NCBI GenBank assembly: GCA_030837785.1
Contig: JAUQYA010000133.1
Coordinates: 1-8,896, forward strand
DNA length: 8,896 nucleotides
Source: Albidovulum sp.
Lineage (GTDB): Bacteria > Pseudomonadota > Alphaproteobacteria > Rhodobacterales > Rhodobacteraceae
Direction of reading: 5' to 3'
This document shows, piece after piece, positions 1 through 5,465 of the stretch. The notes under the pieces were generated by a model. It saw only the letters and a list, made by a program, of their open reading frames with translations, searched no databases and was not told the origin of the DNA. A program made the translations under genes and the position numbers. Every line of letters starts with the position of its first letter. The stretch's first letter is position 1.

Positions 1-117
1 GTGGGCGAAGTTGATCATGCCGATGATCCCGTAGACCATCGTGTAGCCGATCGCGATCATGCCGTAGATCGACCCCAGCGTCAGACCGTTGACGGTCTGC
101 TGGATGAAATACTCCAT
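1..117 (-). CDS. livH: Branched-chain amino acid ABC transporter permease LivH, N-terminal part
   Basis: Read on the minus strand from ATG at 117, the sequence gives 39 codons beginning MEYFIQQTVNGLTLGSIYG and continuing MIAIGYTMVYGIIGMINFAH at the window edge. This is the typical N-terminus of LivH, the inner-membrane permease of the HAAT-type (Leu/Ile/Val) ABC importer: NGLTLGSIYG and the YTMVYGIIGMINFAHG segment are hallmark family motifs covering the first membrane helix. LivH normally forms the channel with LivM and is powered by LivG/LivF. Only the start is present; the rest lies beyond position 1. A purine-rich Shine-Dalgarno stretch (GGGAGAGGGG, plus-strand 119-128) precedes the ATG and supports this start. 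The gene is transcribed in the same direction as the mop/TrmO pair, 189 bases downstream of it, but is not evidently part of that unit. Substrate cannot be judged from the fragment; urea or other amide transporters (UrtB) share the fold. Confidence 0.9.
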   Translation of the reverse strand, partial: MEYFIQQTVNGLTLGSIYGMIAIGYTMVYGIIGMINFAH

Positions 118-306
118 TCCCCTCTCCCTGTCTCCGCCCGAAACCCGGACGGCTCCCCTGCGCTTTTCCGCGCGTCCGGCCGTTCGTCGGCCGGTGGCTG
201 TTACCGCAACCCTTTCAGCCAAACGGGAGACGGTCAAGATGCAACAATCCGGCCCCCGCCGGCGGACCGCGCCCGATCGGCGCCATCAGACTGTGGAAAA
301 TCCCCT

Positions 307-765
307 TCAGGCCGCTTTCAGGCGGTGCGGCTTGATATCCAGAAGCGGGGTGCCCGACACGCAGTCGAGCCCCCGCACCACAAGGCAGGGCCCCTCCAGC
401 GCGATGAGCCGCACAACCGAACTGGCAATCGGATTGGGCCGGCAGGGCGAGCGGATCGCGAATGTGCCAAGCGTCTGGCCGTCGTTGCGCGGCGATTGCA
501 GCACCAGATCGCGCCGCGCCCGGTCCATCCAGTAGAGCAGTTGCAGCCCGTCCCCGGCCGCCAGCCCGTTCAGCGCCGCCTGCCAGCGCGGGTCCAGGAT
601 CACGCGGCAATCGGGGCCGTGTTCGGCATCGCCTCCGCGCGGGCATTCGGCGCGGAGCGTCCAGGGGGTTTCGATCCGCCCGATGAAGATCAGCCCTGCG
701 TCGCGGCTTGCGGGCAGGTCGGCCAGTTCCTCGCCGGGGCGAACCTCGGCGGTGTCGGCGGTCAC
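307..765 (-). CDS. tsaA: TrmO/TsaA-domain protein (SAM-dependent methyltransferase family), short form
   Basis: The product is 152 aa. The TsaA/TrmO (VirR-like) signature is clear: GRIETPW at residues 29-35, CPR at 41-43, ILDPRWQAALNGL at 56-68, LLYWMDRARRDL at 76-87, and the hallmark AIRSPCRPNPI at 103-113. E. coli TrmO uses SAM to methylate t6A37 of threonine tRNA, but it is about 235 aa. This protein holds only the core domain and lacks the C-terminal extension, so a tRNA role is not assured. I chose GTG at 765 because it overlaps the TGA of mop (GTGA), implying translational coupling. No good in-frame ATG fits the domain start, although the frame stays open much further upstream. Coupling to a molybdate-binding protein downstream of a probable Mo-box suggests a job in molybdenum metabolism; that is inference. 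Family assignment is confident, function is not. Confidence 0.85.
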   Translation of the reverse strand: MTADTAEVRPGEELADLPASRDAGLIFIGRIETPWTLRAECPRGGDAEHGPDCRVILDPRWQAALNGLAAGDGLQLLYWMDRARRDLVLQSPRNDGQTLGTFAIRSPCRPNPIASSVVRLIALEGPCLVVRGLDCVSGTPLLDIKPHRLKAA

Positions 766-971
766 GGTTTGCCGACCATCACGTCCGACGCCTTGATCAC
801 CGCGAAGGCCTGGTCGCCGACCGCGAGGCCCAGCTCGTCCGCGGCGGCCCTGGTGATCGAACTGGTGACGACCGCGCCGCCACCGAGGTCGATCCGGACG
901 ATCGTGGTCACGACGCCGGGCTCGATACCGACGACCTTGCCCTTCAGGACGTTGCGTGCGCTCAGTTTCAT
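762..971 (-). CDS. mop: Mop molbindin (single TOBE domain molybdate-binding protein)
   Basis: The product is 69 aa and is essentially one TOBE/MOP domain. It begins MKLSARNVLKGKVVGIEPG, followed by a V-x-I-D-L-G-G-G strand and VTSSITRAAADELGL at 35-49, then VGDQAFAVIKASDVMVG at 51-67. Length and motifs match free-standing cytoplasmic molbindins, which assemble into oligomers that store or buffer molybdate and tungstate. A strong Shine-Dalgarno (AGGAGG, complement of 979-984) lies 7 bases before the ATG, fixing the start. The stop overlaps the GTG start of the TrmO-like gene. Upstream, across the divergent region, sits a 24-base Mo-box-like repeat (1122-1145). In Rhodobacter capsulatus a mop gene is known to be activated by the ModE homologue MopA, and the arrangement here is compatible with that. 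This is the only gene in the window that names molybdenum through its protein sequence alone. Confidence 0.92.
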   Translation of the reverse strand: MKLSARNVLKGKVVGIEPGVVTTIVRIDLGGGAVVTSSITRAAADELGLAVGDQAFAVIKASDVMVGKP

Positions 972-1090
972 TCTGTCCTCCTGTCAGGGGCGCGTGCTGC
1001 CCGGACGCTTCGGCCCGATCTGCCCTGCCGCGATCGGCGGCGCGACTCCGCGCCCCTCGCGGCAGATGTCCGTGACGATCGGCCTGTCCA

Positions 1091-1120
1091 TGTATCGCAG
1101 GATCGGCGCCGGAAGGGCAA
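1091..1120 (-). promoter_or_regulatory. Possible mop promoter
   Basis: On the minus strand TTGCCC (complement of 1115-1120) is followed after 18 bases by GATACA (complement of 1091-1096), preceded by TGC, which resembles an extended -10. The Mo-box at 1122-1145 lies directly upstream of this -35, a placement typical for an activator contacting RNA polymerase. The hexamers are weak, which suits an activator-dependent promoter. It would give a leader of roughly 115 bases before mop. This is a pattern judgement only. Confidence 0.35.
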
Positions 1121-1121
1121 T

Positions 1122-1145
1122 CGCTATTTTTCCTGAGATATATCG
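1122..1145. promoter_or_regulatory. Mo-box 1 (ModE/MopA-type operator), mop side
   Basis: Half-sites CGCTATTTTT and AGATATATCG are separated by CCTG, giving 24 bases from outer CG to outer CG. The reverse complement of the right half (CGATATATCT) matches the left half at 7 of 10 positions, including the CGnTAT core. The E. coli modA operator, as I recall it, has the same CGnTAT...ATAnCG layout and the same 24-base length. It sits 151 bases upstream of the mop ATG and immediately 5' of the candidate mop -35, so activation of mop by molybdate-bound ModE/MopA is the natural reading. Confidence 0.65.
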
Positions 1146-1278
1146 TGACCAGCCCCGCCGACCCCGGGCCGGGAAGGGCCGGCATCCGGCCGGCGGGTGC
1201 AGACTCCGGCATGGCTCGACGATCCATCCGGGGGTCAAAGCGCGCATCCGGCATCGGGCGGTGCGGCGCTCGGGCCGG

Positions 1279-1308
1279 TTGACAATCGGGCCGGCCTGCG
1301 TGTCGATA
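1279..1308 (+). promoter_or_regulatory. Sigma-70-type promoter of the importer operon
   Basis: A perfect TTGACA lies at 1279-1284. The best -10 at 18-base spacing is TCGATA (1303-1308), which is poor; other AT-rich hexamers slightly further on (GATATG, TATGTT) are within the Mo-box. Whichever is used, the -10 and start point are covered by Mo-box 2, the classic position for repression. The start codon of the first operon gene follows at 1343. Confidence 0.6.
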
Positions 1309-1327
1309 TGTTTGCTTAAACATAACG
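1304..1327. promoter_or_regulatory. Mo-box 2 (ModE/MopA/MopB-type operator), importer side
   Basis: Half-sites CGATATGTTT and AAACATAACG flank the 4-base spacer GCTT, again 24 bases in total. The reverse complement of the right half is CGTTATGTTT, matching the left at 9 of 10 positions, and one more base pair (T/A) extends the symmetry on each side. The symmetry, length and CGnTAT core match the ModE operator pattern and Mo-box 1 in the same region. It overlaps the -10 area of the promoter with the TTGACA -35 at 1279 and lies 15 bases before the ATG of the first operon gene. Repression when molybdate is plentiful is predicted. Confidence 0.75.
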
Positions 1328-1342
1328 AATCAGGAGCGGTAC

Positions 1343-1570
1343 ATGGTCACCCTCATCAAACGCTGCAAGCGCCACGGCATCCTGCTGGGCGAAAACGCCG
1401 ACAGACTGGAAACCGATTTCACCGAAACCTTTCCCGCCGCCCGTTTCGACCCGGAGGCGCAGGAATGGGTCATTCCCTGGGAAAAGGGCTTCTACGCGCA
1501 ATCGAACGCGGTGCTGGAACAGTTCTTCGCCACGAGGGGTGAGGCGCTCAGCCATATCGACGAATGCTGA
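1343..1570 (+). CDS. Small conserved-looking protein of unknown function, first gene of the importer operon
   Basis: The product is 75 aa. I do not recognise a family. It starts MVTLIKRCKRHGILLGENAD; a central aromatic patch EWVIPWEKGFY is at 41-51, and the protein ends HIDEC. Cysteines are at residues 8 and 75; no signal peptide or membrane segment is visible, so it is probably cytoplasmic. An AGGAGC Shine-Dalgarno (1332-1337) lies 5 bases before the ATG, and codon use is G/C-ending as in its neighbours, supporting a real gene. Its stop overlaps the ATG of the FecCD permease by 7 bases, so translation is likely coupled. It is the first gene after Mo-box 2 and should be made under molybdenum limitation. 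It might be a regulator, a metal-handling partner or a small accessory of the transporter; nothing in the sequence decides this. Confidence 0.75.
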   Translation: MVTLIKRCKRHGILLGENADRLETDFTETFPAARFDPEAQEWVIPWEKGFYAQSNAVLEQFFATRGEALSHIDEC

Positions 1571-2613
1571 CGGCCGGGACGGCTTCCGCGGCGGGCGCGC
1601 CGCGGGGGGCACCTCTGGCCACGGTCACGGCGGGTCTGGTCGCGGTGCTGGCCGTTCTGGTGGTGGTCTCGCTGGGGCTGGGCCGGGTCGCGGTTCCGGC
1701 GCGGACGGTGGTGGCGATCCTGGCCGCGCCCTTCACCGGCGTGTCCGGCGACTGGCCGGCGGCCTTCGGGCAGATCGTCCTGAACGTCCGGCTGCCCCGT
1801 ATCGCCGCGGCGATCCTTGTGGGCGGCGCGCTGGCGGCGGCGGGGGCGGCCTACCAGAACCTGTTCCGCAACCCGATCGTCTCGCCCGACATCCTCGGCG
1901 TGTCGGCGGGCGCGGGGTTCGGCGCCTCGCTCGGGGTGATGCTGAACCTCGGCGGCACCGGCATCCAGGCGGCGGCCTTCACCGGCGGGCTGACCGCGGT
2001 GGCGCTGGTCTTTGCCATCGGTCAGGCGATCAACCGCCATTCGCTGATCATCCTCGTGCTGGTGGGTGTGGTGATCGCTGCCTTCTTCCAGGCGATGATC
2101 TCGGTGCTGAAGATCCTTGCCGATCCGGTGGACGTGCTGCCGGTGATCACCTTCTGGCTTCTGGGCGGGCTGAACAAGATCACGCCCGGCGACCTGCCGG
2201 TGGCGGGCGCGGCGATCACGCTGTCGCTTCTGGTGCTGTTCGCCCTGCGCTGGCAGATCAACGTGATGAGCGTCGGCGCCGAGGAGGCGCGCACGCTCGG
2301 CATCAACGTCGCGGCCACCCGGGCTGCGCTGGTGGTGGTGGCAACGCTGATGACGGCATCGGCGGTCAGCATCGCCGGCATCGTCGGCTGGGTCGGGCTT
2401 GTGGTGCCGCATGTGGCGCGGATGCTGGTCGGCCCCTCGTTCGAACGGCTCTTGCCGGTTTCGGTGCTGTGCGGGGCGTTCCTGCTTCTGGTGGTGGACG
2501 ACATTTCACGGGCGGCAAGCTCGATGGAGATTCCGCTGGGCATCACCACCAGCGTCATCGGCGCCCCGGTGTTCCTGCTTCTGCTTCTGCGCACGAAGGC
2601 GGTGTGGTCGTGA
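1564..2613 (+). CDS. FecCD-family ABC transporter permease (probable molybdate/metal-oxyanion or metal-chelate importer)
   Basis: The product is 349 aa, normal for the BtuC/FecCD/MolB family of type II importers. Several hydrophobic segments fit about ten helices. Family motifs seen in order are LNVRLPRIAAAILVGGAL at 73-90, NPIVSPDILGVSAGAGFG at 103-120, FWLLGGL at 197-203, the ATPase-coupling loop GAEEARTLGIN at 238-248, GIVGWVGLVVPHVARMLVG at 272-290, and PLGITTSVIGAPVFLLLL at 324-341. A homodimer in the inner membrane would form the translocation path with the ATPase encoded next. The ATG at 1564 has no clear Shine-Dalgarno and overlaps the end of the 75-aa gene, consistent with coupling; its own TGA overlaps the ATPase GTG by 4 bases. 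The family carries iron-siderophores, cobalamin, haem or molybdate. Sequence alone does not fix the substrate, but the Mo-box upstream favours molybdate or tungstate, as for Haemophilus MolBCA. Confidence 0.92.
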   Translation: MLTAGTASAAGAPRGAPLATVTAGLVAVLAVLVVVSLGLGRVAVPARTVVAILAAPFTGVSGDWPAAFGQIVLNVRLPRIAAAILVGGALAAAGAAYQNLFRNPIVSPDILGVSAGAGFGASLGVMLNLGGTGIQAAAFTGGLTAVALVFAIGQAINRHSLIILVLVGVVIAAFFQAMISVLKILADPVDVLPVITFWLLGGLNKITPGDLPVAGAAITLSLLVLFALRWQINVMSVGAEEARTLGINVAATRAALVVVATLMTASAVSIAGIVGWVGLVVPHVARMLVGPSFERLLPVSVLCGAFLLLVVDDISRAASSMEIPLGITTSVIGAPVFLLLLLRTKAVWS

Positions 2614-3404
2614 CACTTCAGGTGCAGGATCTGTGCTTTTCCTACGGCCCCGGCGCGCGGAGCCTCGACGAGGTTTCGCTTGCCGCCGGACCCGGAGAAA
2701 TCCTCTGCATCCTCGGACCGAACGGGTCAGGCAAGACCACGCTCTTGCGCTGCCTGATCGGCAGCCTGCCGATCACCGGCGGCAAGGTCGCGCTTGCCGG
2801 AACCGATGTCCGTGCCATGACCACGCGCCAGCTTGCCCGCCTCATGGCCTATGTCCCGCAAAGCACCCAAAGCGTCTTTGGCCATCAGGTGCTGGATATC
2901 GTGATGATGGGCCGGTCGGCGCATCTGCCGCGGTTCCAGATCCCGGGCGCCCGCGATTTCGACATTGCCCGGGGCGCGCTGTCGCGGGTCGGCATCGCGC
3001 ATCTTGCCACGCGATCCTTCAGCACGATCAGCGGCGGGGAACGGCAGTTGTGCCTGCTGGCCCGCGCGCTGGCACAGGAACCCGCGGTCCTGATCCTTGA
3101 CGAACCTGCGGCCAGCCTGGATTTCGGCAACCAGGCCCGCATCCTTGGCATCCTGTCGGGGCTTGCCTCCGACGGGCTTGCCATCGTGATGACGACGCAT
3201 CACCCGGACCACGCCCAGCAGATCGGCACTGCCGTCCTTGCCCTGCGCGAAGGCCGGGTCGTCGCCGACGGGCCGGCCACGCTGCTTCTGGACGAGGGTT
3301 TCCTGACCGGCCTCTACCGGACACCGATCCGCGTCCTGCGCGGCCCTGACGGGCTGGCGGCCTGCCTTCCCTGCATAACCCCTTCAATACACGGAGACCA
3401 ATGA
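2610..3404 (+). CDS. ABC transporter ATP-binding protein of the FecCD-type importer
   Basis: The product is 264 aa. It has all nucleotide-binding motifs: Walker A GPNGSGKTT at 36-44, Q-loop glutamine at 84 (YVPQS), signature ISGGERQ at 140-146, Walker B LILDEP at 161-166, and the switch histidine H197 in TTHHPDHA, where the second H replaces the usual D/N. This pattern is that of the FecE/BtuD/MolC ATPases that pair with FecCD permeases. I chose GTG at 2610 because it overlaps the permease TGA (GTGA) and gives a normal-length N-terminus (VTLQVQDLCFSYG). The frame stays open far upstream, but that part is merely antiphase to the permease gene. The C-terminus ends in a short tail with two cysteines (ACLPC). 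The stop overlaps the start of the binding-protein gene (ATGA). Confidence 0.93.
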   Translation: MTLQVQDLCFSYGPGARSLDEVSLAAGPGEILCILGPNGSGKTTLLRCLIGSLPITGGKVALAGTDVRAMTTRQLARLMAYVPQSTQSVFGHQVLDIVMMGRSAHLPRFQIPGARDFDIARGALSRVGIAHLATRSFSTISGGERQLCLLARALAQEPAVLILDEPAASLDFGNQARILGILSGLASDGLAIVMTTHHPDHAQQIGTAVLALREGRVVADGPATLLLDEGFLTGLYRTPIRVLRGPDGLAACLPCITPSIHGDQ

Positions 3405-4423
3405 TGTTCCAGCCCAGCCTGCCGCTCATTTCGGGCGCGCTTGCGATCCTTCTGTCCGCCACGGCCTACGCCCGCGACATCACCGACATGACCGGGCGCA
3501 CCGTCACCGTGCCGGACAAGATCGAAACCGTGATCACCCTCGGCTCGGCTCCGGTCATCAACAGCTTTGTCGAAGCCTCCGGCAATGGCGGCAAGATCGT
3601 CAGCGGCCTGCCCGAGCGCTTTGCCAAGTCCGGGCGCTGGGACATGCAGTATGTCTTTGCCCCGCAGATCAAGGACGGGCCCGACCTTCAGGATGCGGAC
3701 TATGCCCCGGTGATCGAGAAGATCCTGGTGCAGAAGCCCGATGTGGCACTGACCTTCGACCAGGCCACGACCGACATCCTCGACGCGAACGGCGTGCCCA
3801 CGGTGATGCTGAAGGTCCAGACCGCCGATGAGGCGAAGGACGCGGTGGCGCTGCTGGCCGACCTGTTCGCCACGCCCGAGGCCGCGCCGCGCTATGCCGC
3901 GTTCTTCGACAATACCCTCGCCGGCGTCGCCGGGAAGCTGGCCGCCGTTCCCGAGGATGCGCGCCCGCGTGTGCTCTACATCAACCCCAAGAACATGTCG
4001 CAGCCGCATCTGATCGCCGAATGGTGGATGAAGGCCGGCGGCGCGCGCAGCGTGACCGATGACGGGCGAACCACCGAAACCCTGTCGCTGACCACCGAAT
4101 TCGTGCTGGGTGCGGACCCCGACGTGATCATCGTCGCCGATCCGAAGGATGTCGGTGCGCTGAAGGAGGACGCCAACCTGTCGCAACTGCGCGCGGTGAA
4201 GGAAGGGCGCATCCTGGTGACCCCGGTCGGCGCGCATATCTGGGGCAACCGCACCTCCGAACAGCCGCTTTCGGTGCTGTGGGTGGCGACGAAGCTTTAT
4301 CCCGACCTGTTCCCGGAGGCCGATCTGCGCGCTACTGTGCACGCCTTCTACCGGGACTTCTTCGGTGCCGAGCTGAACGACGAACAGATCGGCACCATCC
4401 TTGATACCGGGCCGAAGGGCTGA
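3401..4423 (+). CDS. Periplasmic substrate-binding protein of the FecCD-type importer (Peripla_BP_2 family)
   Basis: The product is 340 aa. An N-terminal hydrophobic stretch (about residues 7-22) followed by TAYA|RD looks like a Sec signal peptide cleaved after A24; there is no lipobox cysteine, so the protein should be soluble in the periplasm. The mature start DITDMTGRTVTVPDKIETVI is the classic opening of class III binding proteins (FecB/BtuF/MolA). PDVALTFD at 113-120, the interdomain region near residues 185-215, ADPDVIIVADP at 238-248 and WGNRTSEQPLSVLWVAKLYP-like sequence at 281-301 (with an extra T before K) complete the fold. The ATG at 3401 overlaps the ATPase stop; a second ATG at 3404 is better spaced (7 bases) from GGAG at 3393-3396 and could be the true start. 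The last part is related to MolA-like proteins in my judgement, but ligand residues cannot be assigned by eye. Confidence 0.9.
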   Translation: MMFQPSLPLISGALAILLSATAYARDITDMTGRTVTVPDKIETVITLGSAPVINSFVEASGNGGKIVSGLPERFAKSGRWDMQYVFAPQIKDGPDLQDADYAPVIEKILVQKPDVALTFDQATTDILDANGVPTVMLKVQTADEAKDAVALLADLFATPEAAPRYAAFFDNTLAGVAGKLAAVPEDARPRVLYINPKNMSQPHLIAEWWMKAGGARSVTDDGRTTETLSLTTEFVLGADPDVIIVADPKDVGALKEDANLSQLRAVKEGRILVTPVGAHIWGNRTSEQPLSVLWVATKLYPDLFPEADLRATVHAFYRDFFGAELNDEQIGTILDTGPKG

Positions 4424-4451
4424 TCGAACTGGATCGGGAAAGGACAGCACC

Positions 4452-5348
4452 ATGACCACCGCCATCCTGCAAGAGACCCTGGACATCCTGCGCAGCGAGC
4501 TTGGCCACGAGATCGAGAGCTTCTGGATCGAGCGGGCCGTCGTGGGGCTGTTCTTCACCGGCGTCAAGCTCACCACCGGCCAGGCCGGGTCCTGCGCCAC
4601 GCCGATCAAGGAAATCCCCGATGCGGTGTGCTGCCCCAGCTCGGCGATGTCGATGCCCTTTCCGGGCAAGCTCAGCGGCCGGCCGGCGCTGCGCACCGCG
4701 GAAGAGGCCGTCAGCCAGACCGGCATCCGCCGCGCGCTGGGCATCGCTGCGCTGAACGCCCTGGCACAGGTGGTGGCGGACCGGCGGCAGGCCAGCGGGC
4801 GGGCCCTGGGCTATGACCTGATCGAGGGGGTGGATGCCTTCGATGTGGCCGAGGTCGCGCCCGAGGACACCGCCGTCGTCGTCGGCGCCTTCGTGCCCTT
4901 CCTGCGGGCCCTGCGCGACCTCGGTGCGCGGCACTGGGTGCTGGAGAAGGACCCCTCCACGCTCAAGCCGGTCGAGATGGCGCATTTCCGCCCGGCCGGC
5001 GACTTCCCTCTGGTCGTGCCCGAGGCCGACGTGCTGCTGGTCACCGGCACGACGCTGATCAACGACACGCTGGACGGCCTGCTCGCCGCTGCCAGACCCG
5101 GCGCGCGCATTGTGATCGTCGGACCGACCGTGACAATGATCCCGGACGCCTTCCTCGCCCGCGGCTGCTCGATCCTCGGCGGCGTCCGCATCACCGACCC
5201 GGACGCGTTCCTCGACATGCTGGCGGAAGGCGGCTCTGGCTATCATTTCTTCGGCAAGTCGGCGCAGAAGATCGTCCTGCGCCGGAAGCTGCCGGACCGG
5301 GATGCGCGCACCGGATCGGAACGGTGGCGGCCGGCGCGGGTGTTCTGA
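4452..5348 (+). CDS. DUF4213/DUF364 protein (putative heavy-metal chelation domain), last gene of the importer operon
   Basis: The product is 298 aa. The N-terminal third (about 1-95) fits DUF4213 and the rest DUF364 (PF04016): GYDLIEGVDAFDVAEV at 120-135, VVVGAFVPFLRALRDLGA at 142-159, VLEKDP at 163-168, EADVLLVTGTTLINDTLDGLL at about 191-211, and VIVGPTVTMIPDAFLARG at 221-238. Known DUF364 structures combine an enolase-N-like and a Rossmann-like fold whose cleft was proposed to bind metals; no reaction is established. Cysteines lie at 48, 60, 61 and 239; C60-C61 precede PSSAM. The ATG at 4452 has AGGA 7 bases upstream and the gene follows the binding-protein stop after 28 bases, so it belongs to the Mo-box 2 operon. 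A cytoplasmic metal-oxyanion handling or cofactor-processing role is inferred from this placement. The frame extends upstream to 4401, but that start would overlap the preceding gene and lacks a good ribosome site. Confidence 0.85.
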   Translation: MTTAILQETLDILRSELGHEIESFWIERAVVGLFFTGVKLTTGQAGSCATPIKEIPDAVCCPSSAMSMPFPGKLSGRPALRTAEEAVSQTGIRRALGIAALNALAQVVADRRQASGRALGYDLIEGVDAFDVAEVAPEDTAVVVGAFVPFLRALRDLGARHWVLEKDPSTLKPVEMAHFRPAGDFPLVVPEADVLLVTGTTLINDTLDGLLAAARPGARIVIVGPTVTMIPDAFLARGCSILGGVRITDPDAFLDMLAEGGSGYHFFGKSAQKIVLRRKLPDRDARTGSERWRPARVF

Positions 5349-5350
5349 AT

Positions 5351-5381
5351 GGCCGGTCCGGCCGGCAGGCGCTTCTGCGCC
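5351..5381. terminator. Palindromic hairpins between convergent genes, possible terminator
   Basis: Just after the DUF364 stop, GGCCGGTCCGGCC (5351-5363) is a perfect odd palindrome, and GGCGC-TTCT-GCGCC (5368-5381) forms a 5-bp stem with a 4-base loop. They lie in the 117-base gap between the importer operon and the converging histidine-kinase gene, where transcription should end from both sides. There is no T-tract, so this is not a classical intrinsic terminator. Confidence 0.3.
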
Positions 5382-5465
5382 GATGCCGGCGAACCTGCGA
5401 CCTCATGGACGGCCACGTCCGGTCGGTTGCCGAAGCCCGCATGGTGATCGGGCGCGGACCAGAGA

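Larger units (their letters stand above)
972..1342. promoter_or_regulatory. Divergent control region between mop and the importer operon
   Basis: This 371-base stretch has no convincing gene. It separates mop (minus) from the five-gene transporter operon (plus). It contains two 24-base Mo-box-like inverted repeats (1122-1145 and 1304-1327), a perfect TTGACA -35 hexamer for the plus operon, a weaker promoter candidate for mop, and the Shine-Dalgarno sequences of both first genes. The 158 bases between the two boxes are GC-rich, with short GGCCGG-type palindromes and no element I recognise. The two Mo-boxes are AT-rich islands in otherwise very GC-rich DNA, which makes them stand out. Confidence 0.75.

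Noticed and set aside
207..224. Sigma-54-like TGGC...TTGC pair reading toward livH on the minus strand
   Set aside because: The GG-to-GC spacing is 11 bases instead of the required 10, and the C-A-C-G middle of the consensus is absent.
269..283. GCGCC-N5-GGCGC hairpin between the TrmO-like gene and livH as a terminator
   Set aside because: Short stem, no T-tract, and such palindromes are expected by chance in DNA this GC-rich.
1144..1283. GTG-started 46-codon plus frame between the two Mo-boxes
   Set aside because: No ribosome site, low-complexity Gly/Arg/Pro peptide, and it ends inside the -35 element.
1..1542. Very long plus-strand open frame of 513 codons
   Set aside because: It runs antisense through livH, the TrmO-like gene and mop and across the regulatory region; its peptide is low-complexity Arg/Pro/Ala-rich, typical of a shadow frame in GC-rich DNA.
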